From Flavobacteriales bacterium (GTDB lineage Bacteria; Bacteroidota; Bacteroidia; Flavobacteriales_F; PHOS-HE28), in the NCBI GenBank assembly GCA_016712535.1, contig JADJQW010000003.1, positions 513,001 through 577,000 on the forward strand: 64,000 nt of DNA, written 5' to 3'. Under the pieces are notes generated by a model that was not told the DNA's origin, ran no database searches, and saw only the letters and a program-made list of their open reading frames with translations. The position numbers were made by a program, and so were the translations under genes. This document shows, piece after piece, positions 52,563-62,969 of this stretch. Every line of letters begins with the position of its first letter. Within the stretch, counting starts at the first letter, position 1.

Positions 52563-53915
52563 TCAGGTGGTTTCCTTCTTCAGGGCATCGAGTCCGGCGC
52601 GGACGATGCTCTGCGAATTGATCTTGCTGGTGCAAACGAACTCGCACAGGGCGAAGTCCTCCGGCGCCACTTCATAAAGCCCCAGCTTCTCCATTTGTTC
52701 GATGTCGTTCGCCAGGATCGCCTTCAGCAGCTGAACAGGATAGATGTCGAAGGGGAAGACCTGCTCGTACTGTCCGCTCATCACGAAGGCGCGCTCCTCG
52801 CCGTTCTGATTGGTGTCCGGCGCGAACTTCTTGCCGGGCATGAGCCAGGTGGGGAAGCTGCGGTTGGCGCTGAAGGTGTTGAAGCCCGGAGTGGCCCAAC
52901 CGTCGGTGATGAAGAACTTGGGCGTGTCGCCTTCCGGCAGCAGGGTCACCTGGCCGTGGTAGAATCCGAGGAAGCCATCGGCGCCCACCGTGCTGCCGGT
53001 GAGGCAGTTGCCGCTCACCACGCGCACCTTGCCTTCAACACCGCCGATGAGGTCCTTCAGGGGTGCGCCGATCACGGTGCGCACGTACTTCGGATTGCGC
53101 GCCATGCTGCCGGTGATGGCGATGGTGCGCGAAGCATCGAAGCGGCCCTGGCGGAAGAGGCGGCCGATGAGGATCACATCCTGCACGCTCACGGTCCACA
53201 CCAGATCGCCCTTGTTGATGGGGCTGATGGCATGGATCTGCACGCCCACATTGCCCGCCGGGTGCGGTCCGCTGAAGCTGTGGCGCGTCACGCCCTTGGC
53301 ATCGAGGAATTCGCGCGCGGCGGTCTTATCGCTCACGCCCAGATGCACCTTGCCTTTGGTGAGCTTGGCCAGCGCATCGAGGCCGGTCTGGAAATCGGCG
53401 CCGTGGTTGCGCACGACCAGATCAAGGTCAGGCGCCAGCGGAGCGCTATCGAAGGCGCTCACGAAGATGGCTTTGGGCTCCTGGGCCGGGTTGGCCACGA
53501 TGTCGTACGGGCGCTGCGTGATCACCGGCCAGGCACCGCTCTTGAGCAGCTTCTGGATGATGGTCTCCCGGTTCATGGAGCCGGGCTCTCCGGTGCCGAA
53601 GTCCTCGTACTCGGTCTGGGCATCGGCCAGGATCCGCACCTCGAGCACCTTGCGCTTCTCGCCGCGCAGCACATCGGCCACCTCGCCGCTCACAGGGCTG
53701 GTATAGAGCACGCGCTCGTTGTACTTGTCGGCGAAGAGGGCAGTGCCCGCTTTCACCTTGTCGCCGGGCTTCACCAGCACCTTGGGCACGAGGCCGTGGA
53801 AATCGGTCGGTTTTATCGCGATGACCTTCGCGGGATCAGCCTGCACAAGGACCTTCTCTGCTTCGCCCTTCAGGCGGATGTCGAGTCCTTTGCGGATCCG
53901 GATCGTGTTGGACAT
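52563..53915 (-). CDS. nqrA: Na+-translocating NADH:quinone reductase subunit A
   Basis: A 450-residue cytoplasmic subunit beginning MSNTIRIRKGLDIRLKGEAE. It has the barrel-sandwich start (VLVKPGDKVKAGTALFADK), VSGNCLTGSTV and the C-terminal CEFVCTSKINSQSIVRAGLD. ATG 53915 is fixed by the promoter just upstream; the longer frame to 54368 has no homology. It heads nqrABCDEF, which couples NADH oxidation to sodium export. Confidence 0.95.
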   Translation of the reverse strand: MSNTIRIRKGLDIRLKGEAEKVLVQADPAKVIAIKPTDFHGLVPKVLVKPGDKVKAGTALFADKYNERVLYTSPVSGEVADVLRGEKRKVLEVRILADAQTEYEDFGTGEPGSMNRETIIQKLLKSGAWPVITQRPYDIVANPAQEPKAIFVSAFDSAPLAPDLDLVVRNHGADFQTGLDALAKLTKGKVHLGVSDKTAAREFLDAKGVTRHSFSGPHPAGNVGVQIHAISPINKGDLVWTVSVQDVILIGRLFRQGRFDASRTIAITGSMARNPKYVRTVIGAPLKDLIGGVEGKVRVVSGNCLTGSTVGADGFLGFYHGQVTLLPEGDTPKFFITDGWATPGFNTFSANRSFPTWLMPGKKFAPDTNQNGEERAFVMSGQYEQVFPFDIYPVQLLKAILANDIEQMEKLGLYEVAPEDFALCEFVCTSKINSQSIVRAGLDALKKETT

Positions 53916-53946
53916 GCTGCGGGTACCCCGTCCGGCAGGGCGGCGG

Positions 53947-53976
53947 CAAATGTAGTCGCGCACCTTTCGCCTCCAA
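53947..53976 (-). promoter_or_regulatory. Promoter of the nqr operon
   Basis: On the minus strand TTG (53976-53974), a 19-base spacer and TACATTTG (53954-53947) are an exact match to the Bacteroidota housekeeping promoter pattern. The nqrA ATG lies 31 bases downstream. Confidence 0.7.
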
Positions 53977-54085
53977 GTCGTGCGGAGAGCTGCTTCAACC
54001 TCGGTTTTCAACAAGCTGAAGATGGCCTCGCTGACCAACGGGAACCTTGCGGGCCATGGTGGATGTTCCGGGACCCTGTGGCTTC

Positions 54086-54093
54086 TACTTTCG
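54086..54093 (+). promoter_or_regulatory. -7-like promoter element
   Basis: TACTTTCG, 30 bases before ATG 54124 of the T9SS plug gene. It supports that start over upstream in-frame starts from 53980. Confidence 0.45.
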
Positions 54094-54123
54094 TGGCCCG
54101 CGATCAGCAGCGGTGGTGTGAGC

Positions 54124-55428
54124 ATGCGCGTGGCCATCTTCTCTTCGATCCTGCTTCTGGCCTGTGCGAGTGCGGCTCCTGCGAGCGGTGGCAACGAGGC
54201 TGTCGAGCATGCGAAGCCTGTCAGCGCGCTCACCCCCGACCGCGTGTACAGCCCCACCATCCGCACGGTGCAATGCTTCAAGGCCGGCTTCGAGCTGGCA
54301 GCGCCCATCATCGAGCTGGGCAGCACTGAGCAAGTGGTGCTGCGCTTCGACGACCTCGCGCCCGACATTGAGGACCTGTCCTATACCCTGGTGCACTGCG
54401 ATCACGCGTGGCAGCCATCGGATCTCCCGGTAGGCCTCTTTATCGAAGGTGCCAGCAACGCCTACCTGCCGCCCGGCCAGCTCAGCTACAACACCTTGCA
54501 GCCGTTCATCCACTACGAGGTCGTGGTGCCCAATGAACAGATGAGGCCCATGCGCAGCGGCAATTACCTGATCAAGGTGTACCGCGGCGGCGATGAAGAG
54601 GACCTGGTGCTCACGCGCCGCATGCTGGTGGTGGAGCCGGTGTCCAGCATCAATGCCCGCGTGGCTCCTGCACGCCAAGTGGATCTGCGCGATGCGGCCC
54701 AGCAGGTCGATCTCACCATCAACACCAACAACCTGCCCGTGCAGGACCCCTTCGGGGAATTGCACGTCACCATCCTGCAGAACTTCCGGTGGGACGATGC
54801 CCGCACCGGCGCCCAGCCCCGCTTCGTTCGCGGCACCGAGCTGGTGTATGATTTCCCGGACCAGGCCCTCTTCATGGGCGGCAATGAGTTCCGCAACTTC
54901 GACCTGAAGGACCAGCGCTTCATCACCAACCGCATCGAGCGCATCGTGCCCGGCCTGGGCCAGCGCGTGTACGAGGCCTGGCTGCAGCCCGAGGCGCCGC
55001 GCACCATCCGCCGCTACAACAGCCAGCAGGACATCAACGGGAAATACCTCGTGCGCAACGACATGGTGGATGGCGACCCGCTCGGCGCCGATTACTTCAA
55101 CGTGCATTTCTTGCTGCCCATGGAAGCGCCGCTGATGCAAGAGCCCTACGTGTACGGCCAGCTCAGCGATTGGCAATGCCAGCCGGCCTTCCGCATGCAA
55201 TGGGATGCGGAGCGCAAGGCCTATCACGCGGCGATCCTGATCAAGCAGGGCTTCTACGACTTCAGCTATGTGACGCTGGCGCGCGAGACCGGCGCCGCCG
55301 ATATCACCACCATCGAGGGCAGCCACTTCGAGACGGAGAACGATTACACCGTGCTGCTCTACTTCACCGACCGCATGCAGCGCCTCGACCGGCTGGTAGG
55401 GGTGAGGTGGGTGAACAGCCGGCGGTAG
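54124..55428 (+). CDS. DUF5103 protein (type IX secretion system plug)
   Basis: A 434-residue exported protein. The N-terminus MRVAIFSSILLLACASAAP could be cut by signal peptidase I or, via LLAC, be lipidated. The body matches DUF5103: VYSPTIRTVQCFKAGFELA, YTLVHCDHAWQPSDL, the YEVVVPNEQMRPMRSGNYL segment and the FGGN-like FMGGNEFRNFDLK. In structural work on flavobacteria, the DUF5103 'Plug' protein closes the SprA pore of T9SS; I assign that role by family. It is divergent from nqrA. Confidence 0.88.
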   Translation: MRVAIFSSILLLACASAAPASGGNEAVEHAKPVSALTPDRVYSPTIRTVQCFKAGFELAAPIIELGSTEQVVLRFDDLAPDIEDLSYTLVHCDHAWQPSDLPVGLFIEGASNAYLPPGQLSYNTLQPFIHYEVVVPNEQMRPMRSGNYLIKVYRGGDEEDLVLTRRMLVVEPVSSINARVAPARQVDLRDAAQQVDLTINTNNLPVQDPFGELHVTILQNFRWDDARTGAQPRFVRGTELVYDFPDQALFMGGNEFRNFDLKDQRFITNRIERIVPGLGQRVYEAWLQPEAPRTIRRYNSQQDINGKYLVRNDMVDGDPLGADYFNVHFLLPMEAPLMQEPYVYGQLSDWQCQPAFRMQWDAERKAYHAAILIKQGFYDFSYVTLARETGAADITTIEGSHFETENDYTVLLYFTDRMQRLDRLVGVRWVNSRR

Positions 55429-55511
55429 GCGGTGCGGCTGGGCGCCAAGCTGTCCGCATCCGCTGCGCGTTGTCCGAGGGTCGGACCCACCATCACCGTC
55501 ATCTTTAGCGC

Positions 55512-56192
55512 ATGAATCCGATCCGGTTCCTGCGCCTGCTGTTCAAAGGTCCCACCCCGCAGCAGATGGCCGCGCAATTGCGGAAACCGCATGGCTTCAT
55601 GGCGCGCAAGGTGGGCGAGCGCATGAACGCGGCCAATCGATCGCTGTACGAGGGTGCATGGGAAGCGCTTGACCTGCGCGATGGCATGAGCGTGCTCGAG
55701 ATCGGATTCGGCAATGGGCTCTTCTTCGGCGACCTCGCGCGCCGAGCAAAGGCCTTGCGATTGCACGGCCTCGACTTCAGCAAGGACATGGTGGAGCAAG
55801 CCACCGAGCGGAACGCCGAACTCATCGCCTCCGGCGTTCTATCGCTTGCTCATGGTCCCAGCGACCGCATGCCTTTCGCCGACGCATCGTTCGACCGGGT
55901 CTTCTGCATCAACGTGGTCTACTTCTGGGACGATCCGGGCGTCCATTTGCGTGAAGTGCGCCGCGTCCTGAAACCAGGCGGGACATTCACCGCCGTGCTG
56001 CGCACGCGAGCATCCATGGAGAGCATGCCCTTCACGGCATTCGGCTTCACGAAGTACGAGCAGGACGATTGGGAGCGCGTGCTGCGCGCCAACGGGTTCA
56101 CGACGACCGGCACCGCAGTGCTGCGAGAACCGGAGATCGAATTCGCTGGAGCGCGCTTCACGCCGGAGAGCCTGGTGATGACGAGCGTGTGA
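55512..56192 (+). CDS. Class I SAM-dependent methyltransferase
   Basis: A 226-residue enzyme. Motif I is VLEIGFGNGLFFG near residue 62; motif II LHGLDFSKDMVEQA; post-I/IV INVVYFWDDPG; motif V LREVRRVLKPGGTF. It resembles UbiE/Coq5-like small-molecule methyltransferases; the substrate is unknown. It stands alone between the plug gene and an exported protein gene. Confidence 0.85.
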   Translation: MNPIRFLRLLFKGPTPQQMAAQLRKPHGFMARKVGERMNAANRSLYEGAWEALDLRDGMSVLEIGFGNGLFFGDLARRAKALRLHGLDFSKDMVEQATERNAELIASGVLSLAHGPSDRMPFADASFDRVFCINVVYFWDDPGVHLREVRRVLKPGGTFTAVLRTRASMESMPFTAFGFTKYEQDDWERVLRANGFTTTGTAVLREPEIEFAGARFTPESLVMTSV

Positions 56193-56233
56193 GGAATCGG
56201 CCGTCGCGGGTGCCGGCTGCCCGTCGGCTGGCC

Positions 56234-56241
56234 TACATTCG
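56234..56241 (+). promoter_or_regulatory. -7-like promoter element
   Basis: TACATTCG lies 37 bases before ATG 56279. One mismatch from consensus; no TTG at -33. Confidence 0.4.
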
Positions 56242-56278
56242 CCGCCCGCATGAAAAACATGCAACCCAACACCAAACG

Positions 56279-57031
56279 ATGATGACCGCAAGACACCTCC
56301 TTCTTGGAATCGCCCTCGCCAGCACCACCTTCCTCTCCGCGCAGAAGAAGACCGTGGCCGTAGTGACCTGCTACGTGGATAAGTACATCGACACATCGGA
56401 CTTGAACGGCGATGCATCGCTGGCGGCAGGCGTGGCCACGCTGGCCAAGGACGACCGCTTCGACCTCACCTCCGTGCTGGCCAAATTCCACGATGATTTC
56501 TTCGGCCTTTACGCCAAGGAATTCACCTTCGACTTCATGCCGGAAGCGGACGTGATCGGCAATGAGCAGTACAAGGCCTTCGTGAGCAAGTTCGGCGAGA
56601 GCGACCAGGACGGCAGCCGCCTCATGGACGGCTCCCTGCCTTACCCGGGCTACAAGGTGCTGATCCCGAATGCGCTGAAGAAGGAGAACAGCAACAAGAT
56701 GAAGATGCTCGAGATCTTCAAGGGCAAGGCCGATGGCGTCATGTTCATCAACCTCGGCTTCAAGTTCCAGCCCAAGGTGGCCGTGGGCGGCATGGGCACC
56801 GCCGGCGTGGCCGCAGTGATGAACATCATGCTCTTCAACAGCGAAGGGGAGAAGGTCTTCAACTTCGTGGAGTACGCCCCGGCGAAGAAGTCCGTGGCCA
56901 TGGTGAAGGGGATCCCTGTGATGGACCTCGACAAGCTCAAGCCCCTCTGCGAGGAGGCCGCTGAGAACCTGATGAAGGACATGCAGGAGAAGATGCCCAA
57001 GCTGATCAAGAAGATCGACAAGAAGTTCTGA
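56279..57031 (+). CDS. Exported protein of unknown function
   Basis: A 250-residue protein with a signal peptide (MMTARHLLLGIALASTTFLSAQ). The mature part begins KKTVAVVTCYVDKYID and includes a hydrophobic Gly/Ala stretch (VAVGGMGTAGVAAVMNIMLF) and a Lys-rich amphipathic C-terminus (MKDMQEKMPKLIKKIDKKF). It looks like a periplasmic or outer-membrane-associated protein; no family recognised. A hairpin terminator follows. Confidence 0.72.
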   Translation: MMTARHLLLGIALASTTFLSAQKKTVAVVTCYVDKYIDTSDLNGDASLAAGVATLAKDDRFDLTSVLAKFHDDFFGLYAKEFTFDFMPEADVIGNEQYKAFVSKFGESDQDGSRLMDGSLPYPGYKVLIPNALKKENSNKMKMLEIFKGKADGVMFINLGFKFQPKVAVGGMGTAGVAAVMNIMLFNSEGEKVFNFVEYAPAKKSVAMVKGIPVMDLDKLKPLCEEAAENLMKDMQEKMPKLIKKIDKKF

Positions 57032-57050
57032 GCGATCGGATCTTACGTGC

Positions 57051-57082
57051 GAAGGCTGTCCATGGGGCAGCCTTCCGCTTTT
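57051..57082 (+). terminator. Rho-independent-like terminator
   Basis: GAAGGCTG (57051-57058) pairs with CAGCCTTC (57068-57075) around a nine-base loop, followed by CGCTTTTC. It begins 20 bases after the stop at 57031. The rest of the 158-base gap to 57189 shows no other feature. Confidence 0.6.
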
Positions 57083-57189
57083 CATGGGGCTTGAACCGCA
57101 GGCATTGGCCTGCCCACCACCCGCACCAACGCCCAACCGTCCGTGTCCAGTGAAGCAACGCGGAGCCGCGTGATTCGCATCTTCAGAGC

Positions 57190-58596
57190 GTGAGGCGTTC
57201 ACAGCTCCTACCCGCAGCCCTGCTGCTGATGCAGGCGCAAGGGCAGAATCTCGTTCCGAACGGGGACTTCGAGGCCTTTTCGCAATGCCCCGATTACGTG
57301 AGCCAGATCGATCGCGCGACCGGTTGGTCACGCCCCACCGATGGCACCAGCGACTACTTCAACGCTTGCCTCGGCGTTCCCTTCAGCATGAATGTGCCGG
57401 ACAACCAATCCGGGTATGAGCCGGCCCGAAGCGGCAATGGATACGCGGGCTTCTATTGCTTCTATTCCACCACGGCCGTCACCACCGCCACGGACAACGA
57501 CCACGAGTACGTGACGCGTGCGCTGGCCGCGCCGCTGATCCCCGGGGCCACCTATGCCGTGGAGTTCTTCGTGAGCCTCGCCGATGTCTCCAAGTACGCG
57601 GTGAACGACATCGGCGCGCTGCTGAGCACGCAGGCTCCGTACCGCGCCGATGAATTCGCGATCACGGCCGCCCCTCAGGTCACGAACAGCTCGCTGGTGA
57701 TGCTCGATCAGAAGAACGGTTGGACGCGCATCCACGGCTGCTTCGTGGCCGATTCGGCATTCGCGTACATCACCATCGGGAACTTCCGCAACGGCGCGGC
57801 AACGGTATTCGAGGAGGTGCCCACGGACTTCCCGCTCACCTACTACAGCTACTACTTCGTGGACGATGTGAGCGTGCACGCGATCGCGCCGCCGCAGCTC
57901 GGTCCGGACATCAACGCGTGCGCTGCGGTGGCGCTGGCCGTGCAGGATCCTGTGGATGGCGCCACCTACACATGGTCAACGGGCGAGGAAGGAGTCACCA
58001 TCGTGGCCGACAGTGCTGGTGCATACAGCGTGAGCACGGACCTCTATGGCTGCATCATGTCCGATACGATCCACGTGCATCTCACAGAACCGATTCAACT
58101 GCATCTGCCCAACGATACGGTGGCCGATTTCTGCGCGCACCCTTTGCTCGTGCTCGACCCCGGCCCCTTGCCGGCGAATGCATCGGTGAGCTGGTCCACC
58201 GGCGAGAGCACGGCGGTGATCGCGGTGCAGCAAGCGGGGACCTACACCGTGCAGGTGTCTGCGCCCGATCATTGCCCGGCAACGGCTTCCATCCTTGTGG
58301 TGGATGATTGCGGCTCGCCGGTGTTCGCCCCGAATGCGTTCACCCCGAACAACGACGGGATCAACGATCGCTGGCAACCGCTGTGGATGGCCAACCCGGA
58401 TGCCGCCTTGGAGTTCACCATCTATGATCGATGGGGGAGGGTGCTCTTCACATCGGCAATGGACCAGTCGGCTTGGGATGGGACCGCCCATGGATCGCCC
58501 GTGCCCGATGGGGTTTACGCCTGGCGCGGACGAGCACGCGATCGTTCCGCTTCCATGGATCTTCGGATCAGCGGGCACGTGTGCCTGATCCGTTGA
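57190..58596 (+). CDS. T9SS-exported protein with gliding-motility-type (CHU_C) C-terminal domain
   Basis: A 468-residue secreted protein starting with GTG 57190. A signal peptide ends near MQAQGQ. Residues 20 to about 230 are a carbohydrate-binding-like jelly-roll (NLVPNGDFEAFSQCPDY at the start is typical of such domains). Two short Ig-like repeats with CxxxV..WSTGE motifs follow. The last 90 residues (FAPNAFTPNNDGINDRW to GHVCLIR) are the gliding motility-associated type B sorting domain. Probably a surface protein exported by T9SS; ligand unknown. Confidence 0.87.
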   Translation: MRRSQLLPAALLLMQAQGQNLVPNGDFEAFSQCPDYVSQIDRATGWSRPTDGTSDYFNACLGVPFSMNVPDNQSGYEPARSGNGYAGFYCFYSTTAVTTATDNDHEYVTRALAAPLIPGATYAVEFFVSLADVSKYAVNDIGALLSTQAPYRADEFAITAAPQVTNSSLVMLDQKNGWTRIHGCFVADSAFAYITIGNFRNGAATVFEEVPTDFPLTYYSYYFVDDVSVHAIAPPQLGPDINACAAVALAVQDPVDGATYTWSTGEEGVTIVADSAGAYSVSTDLYGCIMSDTIHVHLTEPIQLHLPNDTVADFCAHPLLVLDPGPLPANASVSWSTGESTAVIAVQQAGTYTVQVSAPDHCPATASILVVDDCGSPVFAPNAFTPNNDGINDRWQPLWMANPDAALEFTIYDRWGRVLFTSAMDQSAWDGTAHGSPVPDGVYAWRGRARDRSASMDLRISGHVCLIR

Positions 58597-58677
58597 TAGC
58601 GCAGTGCATTTCGGGCATCCAGGTCGTGGGTCATCGCCATCATGGCCCCTTACCTCCGCGATCACCAAATTCGTCCC

Positions 58678-59046
58678 ATGCGAGCCGCGTTGCTGGTCAT
58701 TCAAGGCTTCCTTGCGCTGAACGCCACCATCGGTGGACTGCTCCTGATGCTCGCGCCTGATGGATCCCTGCTCCAGCTGCCGCGCGATTTCATGCACAGC
58801 ACGCTCTTCGCCGACTTCTTCTGGCCCGGGGCGATCCTCTTCGGCGTGCTCGGGCTGGGCCATGCTGTTGGCCTCGTGCTCACCCTGCGCCGTTCCGCAG
58901 CCGCATCGCGCGCTGCGCTCATCCTCGGTGCCGGCACCTTGATCTGGATCGGGGTGCAGGTGCTGATGACCGAACTTTTCTGGCTGCAAGGGCTCATCGC
59001 CGTGCTCGGTGCGGTGGAAGCGGTGGCGGGCCGCCGGATGTCCTGA
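58678..59046 (+). CDS. Small four-helix membrane protein
   Basis: A 122-residue protein (134 if ATG 58642 is used) with four predicted helices: MRAALLVIQGFLALNATIGG, a second in FFWPGAILFGVLGLGHAVG, a third in AALILGAGTLIWIGVQVLM and a fourth in GLIAVLGAVEAVAG. No family recognised with confidence; it resembles small DoxX-like or DUF membrane proteins. Confidence 0.65.
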   Translation: MRAALLVIQGFLALNATIGGLLLMLAPDGSLLQLPRDFMHSTLFADFFWPGAILFGVLGLGHAVGLVLTLRRSAAASRAALILGAGTLIWIGVQVLMTELFWLQGLIAVLGAVEAVAGRRMS

Positions 59047-59085
59047 ACGGCGCAGCCATCCGCAACGGTGAAGGCCAGCGGCCCA

Positions 59086-59280
59086 TCAAGCGGCCCCTGC
59101 GCTCCGCTCCACGAAGTACATCTCCATCTCCCCCTTCCCCTTGGCCTGCACTTTTCCGGGCGGGGTGAACGTGAGTCCCGGGTCATCCTTTATCAGCGCA
59201 TAAGTGCTCTCGCTGATGTTCCCCTGCCCTACCTCACAGCTGCTCTCCACGGTCATATCATCATGTTGAATCGTGCTCAC
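59086..59280 (-). pseudogene. Remnant of a class III adenylate/guanylate cyclase domain
   Basis: A 64-residue frame starting with GTG that overlaps the histidine kinase stop (GTGA). Its text ESSCEVGQGNISESTYALIK followed by GKVQAKGKGEMEMYFVE matches only the extreme C-terminus of class III nucleotide cyclases (usual form ESSGEVGKVNIS...Y.GKI.AKGKGE..MYFV). The catalytic Asp residues and the rest of the domain are missing, so it cannot be an active cyclase. It is probably what is left of a cyclase gene after deletion, now placed behind the kinase. Confidence 0.72.
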
Positions 59281-62200
59281 TTGCCAATAGCAGTGATGAT
59301 CGCCCCCATCAACTCCTCACGCTTGAAGGGCTTGGGCACGTAGCCGTTCATTCCGGCTTCCTTGCAGCGCTCCACCTCCTCCTTCATCACGTTGGCCGTC
59401 ATCGCCACGATGGGGATGCGTGACTTGTCACCTTTCAATGCACGGATCGCCCTCGTCGCGTCGTAGCCGTTCATTTCCGGCATCTGCACATCCATCAGGA
59501 TCACGTCGTAGTCATTGGCCTGGACCATCTCCCAAGCGATCCGTCCGTTCACGGCCACATCCACACGCACGCCGGGGATCGCATCGGCCAGCTCGTCCTG
59601 TGCCACCATGGCGTTGAACGCGTTGTCTTCCGCGAGCAGGATGCGCAGGTCGCGGAGTTCCGTGATCGGCGCGCGGCGGATGGGGGCTGCGGCAGTGGTA
59701 TCCGAAGGCGCCACGGCGTAGGGGATCCTCACCGTGAACGTGCTGCCCTCGCCGATCTCGCTTTCCACGGTGATGCCGCCACCTTGCATTTCCGCCAGCC
59801 GCTTGCTGATGGACAGCCCAAGGCCGGTACCGCCGTACTTGAAGGCCGTGGCACCCTGTCCCTGATCGAACTCATCGAAGATGCGCTCCCGGCGGTCGGG
59901 CGCGATGCCGATGCCGGTGTCCTTGATCACGAACATCAGTTCGATACGACCATCACCCGATCCGTTGGAGCTCATCCTGCCGGTGATGCTCCCCTGCTCC
60001 GTGAACTTGATGGCGTTGCCCACGAGGTTCACCAGGACCTGCTGCAAGCGCGTTGGATCACCCATCAAACGCTGCGGAACGGAACCCTCCACCTCCATCG
60101 TCAAGGCCAGCTTCTTCTCCTCGGCCTTGAAACGGAGCAGGTCGTACACGCTGTCCACCACCTTGCGCGGCTCGAACGGCACGTGGTCCAACACGATCTT
60201 CCCGGCCTCCATCTTGCTCAGATCGAGGATGTCGTTGATGATCACAAGCAGATTCTCGCTGCTCTGCGCGATCGCGTTGAGGTACTTGTCCTGTTCCGGT
60301 GGATGCGGATCGCGCTTCAGGATGCCACTCATGCCCATGATGGCGTTCATCGGCGTGCGGATCTCGTGGCTCATATTGGCCAGGAACTGTTGCTTCACCT
60401 GCTCGCTGCGCTCCGCGCGTTCCTTGGCCGACACCAGGTCACGGGTCCGTTGCTCCACGGTGCGCTCCAGGTTCACGTTCCGCATGTTCAGCATGCGGAT
60501 GTACAGCAATGCGCCGCCACCGATGGCCATCATGCAGGCGGCGTAGAACCACCACGTGCGCCACCACGGCGGGGTCACCGTAAGGGTGAACGATGTTCCC
60601 TTCGTGTCCCAGATGCCATCCCTGTTGCGCGTGCGAACGTGGAACACGTAGGTGCCGGGGTCGAGGTTGGTGTAGATGGCGCTGTTGTCGGTGCCCGCGT
60701 CGATCCAATCCGCATCGAAGCCATCGAGCTTGTAGCGGTACTGATGTGTGCGCGGCGCGCTGAACTCCATGGCTGCGAACTCGAAGATGACCATGTTCGC
60801 ACTGTACGGAATGGTGATGCCTTCGCTCAGATACGCAGGTGCCTTCAGCGGTGAACCTTCCTGGCGATGGTCCACCGCACGGTTGATGAGCTTGATGCCC
60901 GTGATGCGGATGAGGCTGGCCGTGCTATCGTCCGCGAGCTCGGCCGGCTTGAAGTGGTTGAAGCCCATCACGCCACCGAAGAAGAGCGTACCGTCCGCTT
61001 GCCTGCATTGCGCGTAGCGGTTGAACTCGTCGCTCTGCAGCCCGTCGTTCGCATCGTAGTTGCGGAAGGTCCCCGTACCGGGCGTGAAACGCGAGATGCC
61101 CTTATTGGTGCTCATCCACAGGTTGCCGGCTTCATCGGGAAGGATGCCGTACACCACATCGTTGGGCAGACCTTGTTTGGTGCCGTAGCGAACACACCTG
61201 CCCGTGCGCTTGTCCATTCGGTTGAGGCCACCGCCGTTGGTGCCGACCCAGAGCACATCCGGATCGACGGGGTCGTTCAACAGTGAATAGATGATGTCCG
61301 TGGAAAGGGAGGCCGGATCCGCAGGAACGTGTGTGTACACCTGCCAGGCGGCCATGCCGCTCATGCGACGATCGTAGCGGTACAATCCCGTCGCTGTGCC
61401 CAGCCAAAGCAGCCCGCTGTCATCGCGGATGATCGCGTGCAGGAACCGATCGACCTCACCGACCCGTGATCGCGGATAGGGCACATAGTGGAACTGTCCG
61501 GTCCGGCGATCGAAGCGACAGAGCGTGTGGGCCGAGCCCGACCAGATGAGCGAATCACCTTCCAACAGGAAGGTCTCGTTGTAGGTCTCCTCCGGGAAGG
61601 CGCGGATGGCGGCCGTGTCGCGTGGGATGCGGGTGATCCTGTCCTGCACGGGCTCATAGGTCAGGAGGCCCTCATGGTTGAACCAGTACATCCCTCGTTC
61701 GTCCCTGACCAGTACGCGGTTCGCTCGGCTCAAGATGTTGAGCGCCGGGTCGTTCACCTTCTCGAACCAGGGGATCCACGTTGGCCACGAGTTGGTCCGA
61801 GGATCGAACTCGTTCAGAAATCCATTGTGGAAGGCAACCGACACGCGCCCGTCAGGCAAGGCCTGCATGGGACCACAGCTCCCGGACTTCACCGTGTTGA
61901 ACCGGGCACTGCGTGGATCGTAGGCGAGCAGGCCATAGCCCGAGGTGCCGACCCAGACGAGACCATTGCGGTCGCGATAGGCGCATTTGGCGCCTTGGGC
62001 TTGGAGCAGGAGGTTCTGGTCGCGCGGCAGCACGCGCGAGAAGCCTCCAGCGGCGGGATCGAAGAGGTAGATGCCGGAGTACACGGCGATCCACAACCGG
62101 CCCTTGCCGTCCACGGTGGCGTTCATGCCGCGCATCTGGCCCAGTTCGGAACCCGCTTCGTACAGCGTCTTCGCCTGGTCGGAGCGTGCATCGAGCTGCG

Positions 62201-62969
62201 CGATGCCGAACAGGTGCAGGCCATAGATGTGCTGTTCGATCGTGTCTTCCGCTGCGACCAGTCCCGTGAGCGCTCGCAAGGTCCTGCCGGTGCTGGTATT
62301 GCCCACCGGTCGATCGAGCAGCAGGGTGTCCATCCGGTCCTTACCCGCATGATTCGGTACCACGCGGAAGCTGTTCCGGTCATGCTGGCTGGCCCAGATC
62401 GTTCCCGTACGGTCCGCGCTCACGAGGCAACTGTTGCCGAGGTATTGATTGATCGTACACAGCGGCATACCATCGTCATGGGATCCCCCCGCGAACGTCA
62501 GTTTGAACAGCCCGTTGTTGCACGCCAGCCAGAGGTCGTTGTGGGCGTCCTGTGCGATGCCCTGCACGATGTCCAGGATGGGTGTCGGCCCGGCATGCGC
62601 ATGTATGAACCGCTCGTTGGCGCGGTCGAACAGCTCCAGGCCCTCGCCCGTCCCCACCCACAGGCGGCCCTGCCTGTCCTCGAAGAGCGCATGGATGTAG
62701 TTGTTCCGCAGGGTCGTGCTGTCCTCCGGATCCTGCCGGAACACGGTGAAGGTGTAACCGTCGTAGCGGTTCAGTCCGTCCTTGGTGCCGAACCACATGA
62801 AACCGTACCGGTCCTGCAGGATGGTGTTCACCATGCCCTGCGACAGGCCGTCCTCGATGCTGAGGTGCTGGAAAGGCAGGTAAAGCGTGTCGGTCCGTTG
62901 CGGCTGGGCACGCAGCGTGGCCCCGGCCATGAGGACCAGCATCAAGGTGGTTGCTGTGCGGTGCTCCAT
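59277..62969 (-). CDS. Hybrid sensor histidine kinase with two-component propeller and receiver domain
   Basis: A 1230-residue membrane sensor. A signal peptide precedes about fourteen Reg_prop blades ([44 protein letters not shown]) and a YYY domain (residues about 700-785, [15 protein letters not shown]). One helix near 800-820 leads to HisKA with His868 in [12 protein letters not shown], HATPase ([23 protein letters not shown]) and a receiver with Asp1160 in [13 protein letters not shown]. Unlike HTCS regulators it has no AraC-type DNA-binding end, so a separate response regulator or phosphorelay is implied. It is coupled to the upstream paralogue (TGATG). Confidence 0.92.
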   Translation of the reverse strand: MEHRTATTLMLVLMAGATLRAQPQRTDTLYLPFQHLSIEDGLSQGMVNTILQDRYGFMWFGTKDGLNRYDGYTFTVFRQDPEDSTTLRNNYIHALFEDRQGRLWVGTGEGLELFDRANERFIHAHAGPTPILDIVQGIAQDAHNDLWLACNNGLFKLTFAGGSHDDGMPLCTINQYLGNSCLVSADRTGTIWASQHDRNSFRVVPNHAGKDRMDTLLLDRPVGNTSTGRTLRALTGLVAAEDTIEQHIYGLHLFGIAQLDARSDQAKTLYEAGSELGQMRGMNATVDGKGRLWIAVYSGIYLFDPAAGGFSRVLPRDQNLLLQAQGAKCAYRDRNGLVWVGTSGYGLLAYDPRSARFNTVKSGSCGPMQALPDGRVSVAFHNGFLNEFDPRTNSWPTWIPWFEKVNDPALNILSRANRVLVRDERGMYWFNHEGLLTYEPVQDRITRIPRDTAAIRAFPEETYNETFLLEGDSLIWSGSAHTLCRFDRRTGQFHYVPYPRSRVGEVDRFLHAIIRDDSGLLWLGTATGLYRYDRRMSGMAAWQVYTHVPADPASLSTDIIYSLLNDPVDPDVLWVGTNGGGLNRMDKRTGRCVRYGTKQGLPNDVVYGILPDEAGNLWMSTNKGISRFTPGTGTFRNYDANDGLQSDEFNRYAQCRQADGTLFFGGVMGFNHFKPAELADDSTASLIRITGIKLINRAVDHRQEGSPLKAPAYLSEGITIPYSANMVIFEFAAMEFSAPRTHQYRYKLDGFDADWIDAGTDNSAIYTNLDPGTYVFHVRTRNRDGIWDTKGTSFTLTVTPPWWRTWWFYAACMMAIGGGALLYIRMLNMRNVNLERTVEQRTRDLVSAKERAERSEQVKQQFLANMSHEIRTPMNAIMGMSGILKRDPHPPEQDKYLNAIAQSSENLLVIINDILDLSKMEAGKIVLDHVPFEPRKVVDSVYDLLRFKAEEKKLALTMEVEGSVPQRLMGDPTRLQQVLVNLVGNAIKFTEQGSITGRMSSNGSGDGRIELMFVIKDTGIGIAPDRRERIFDEFDQGQGATAFKYGGTGLGLSISKRLAEMQGGGITVESEIGEGSTFTVRIPYAVAPSDTTAAAPIRRAPITELRDLRILLAEDNAFNAMVAQDELADAIPGVRVDVAVNGRIAWEMVQANDYDVILMDVQMPEMNGYDATRAIRALKGDKSRIPIVAMTANVMKEEVERCKEAGMNGYVPKPFKREELMGAIITAIGK

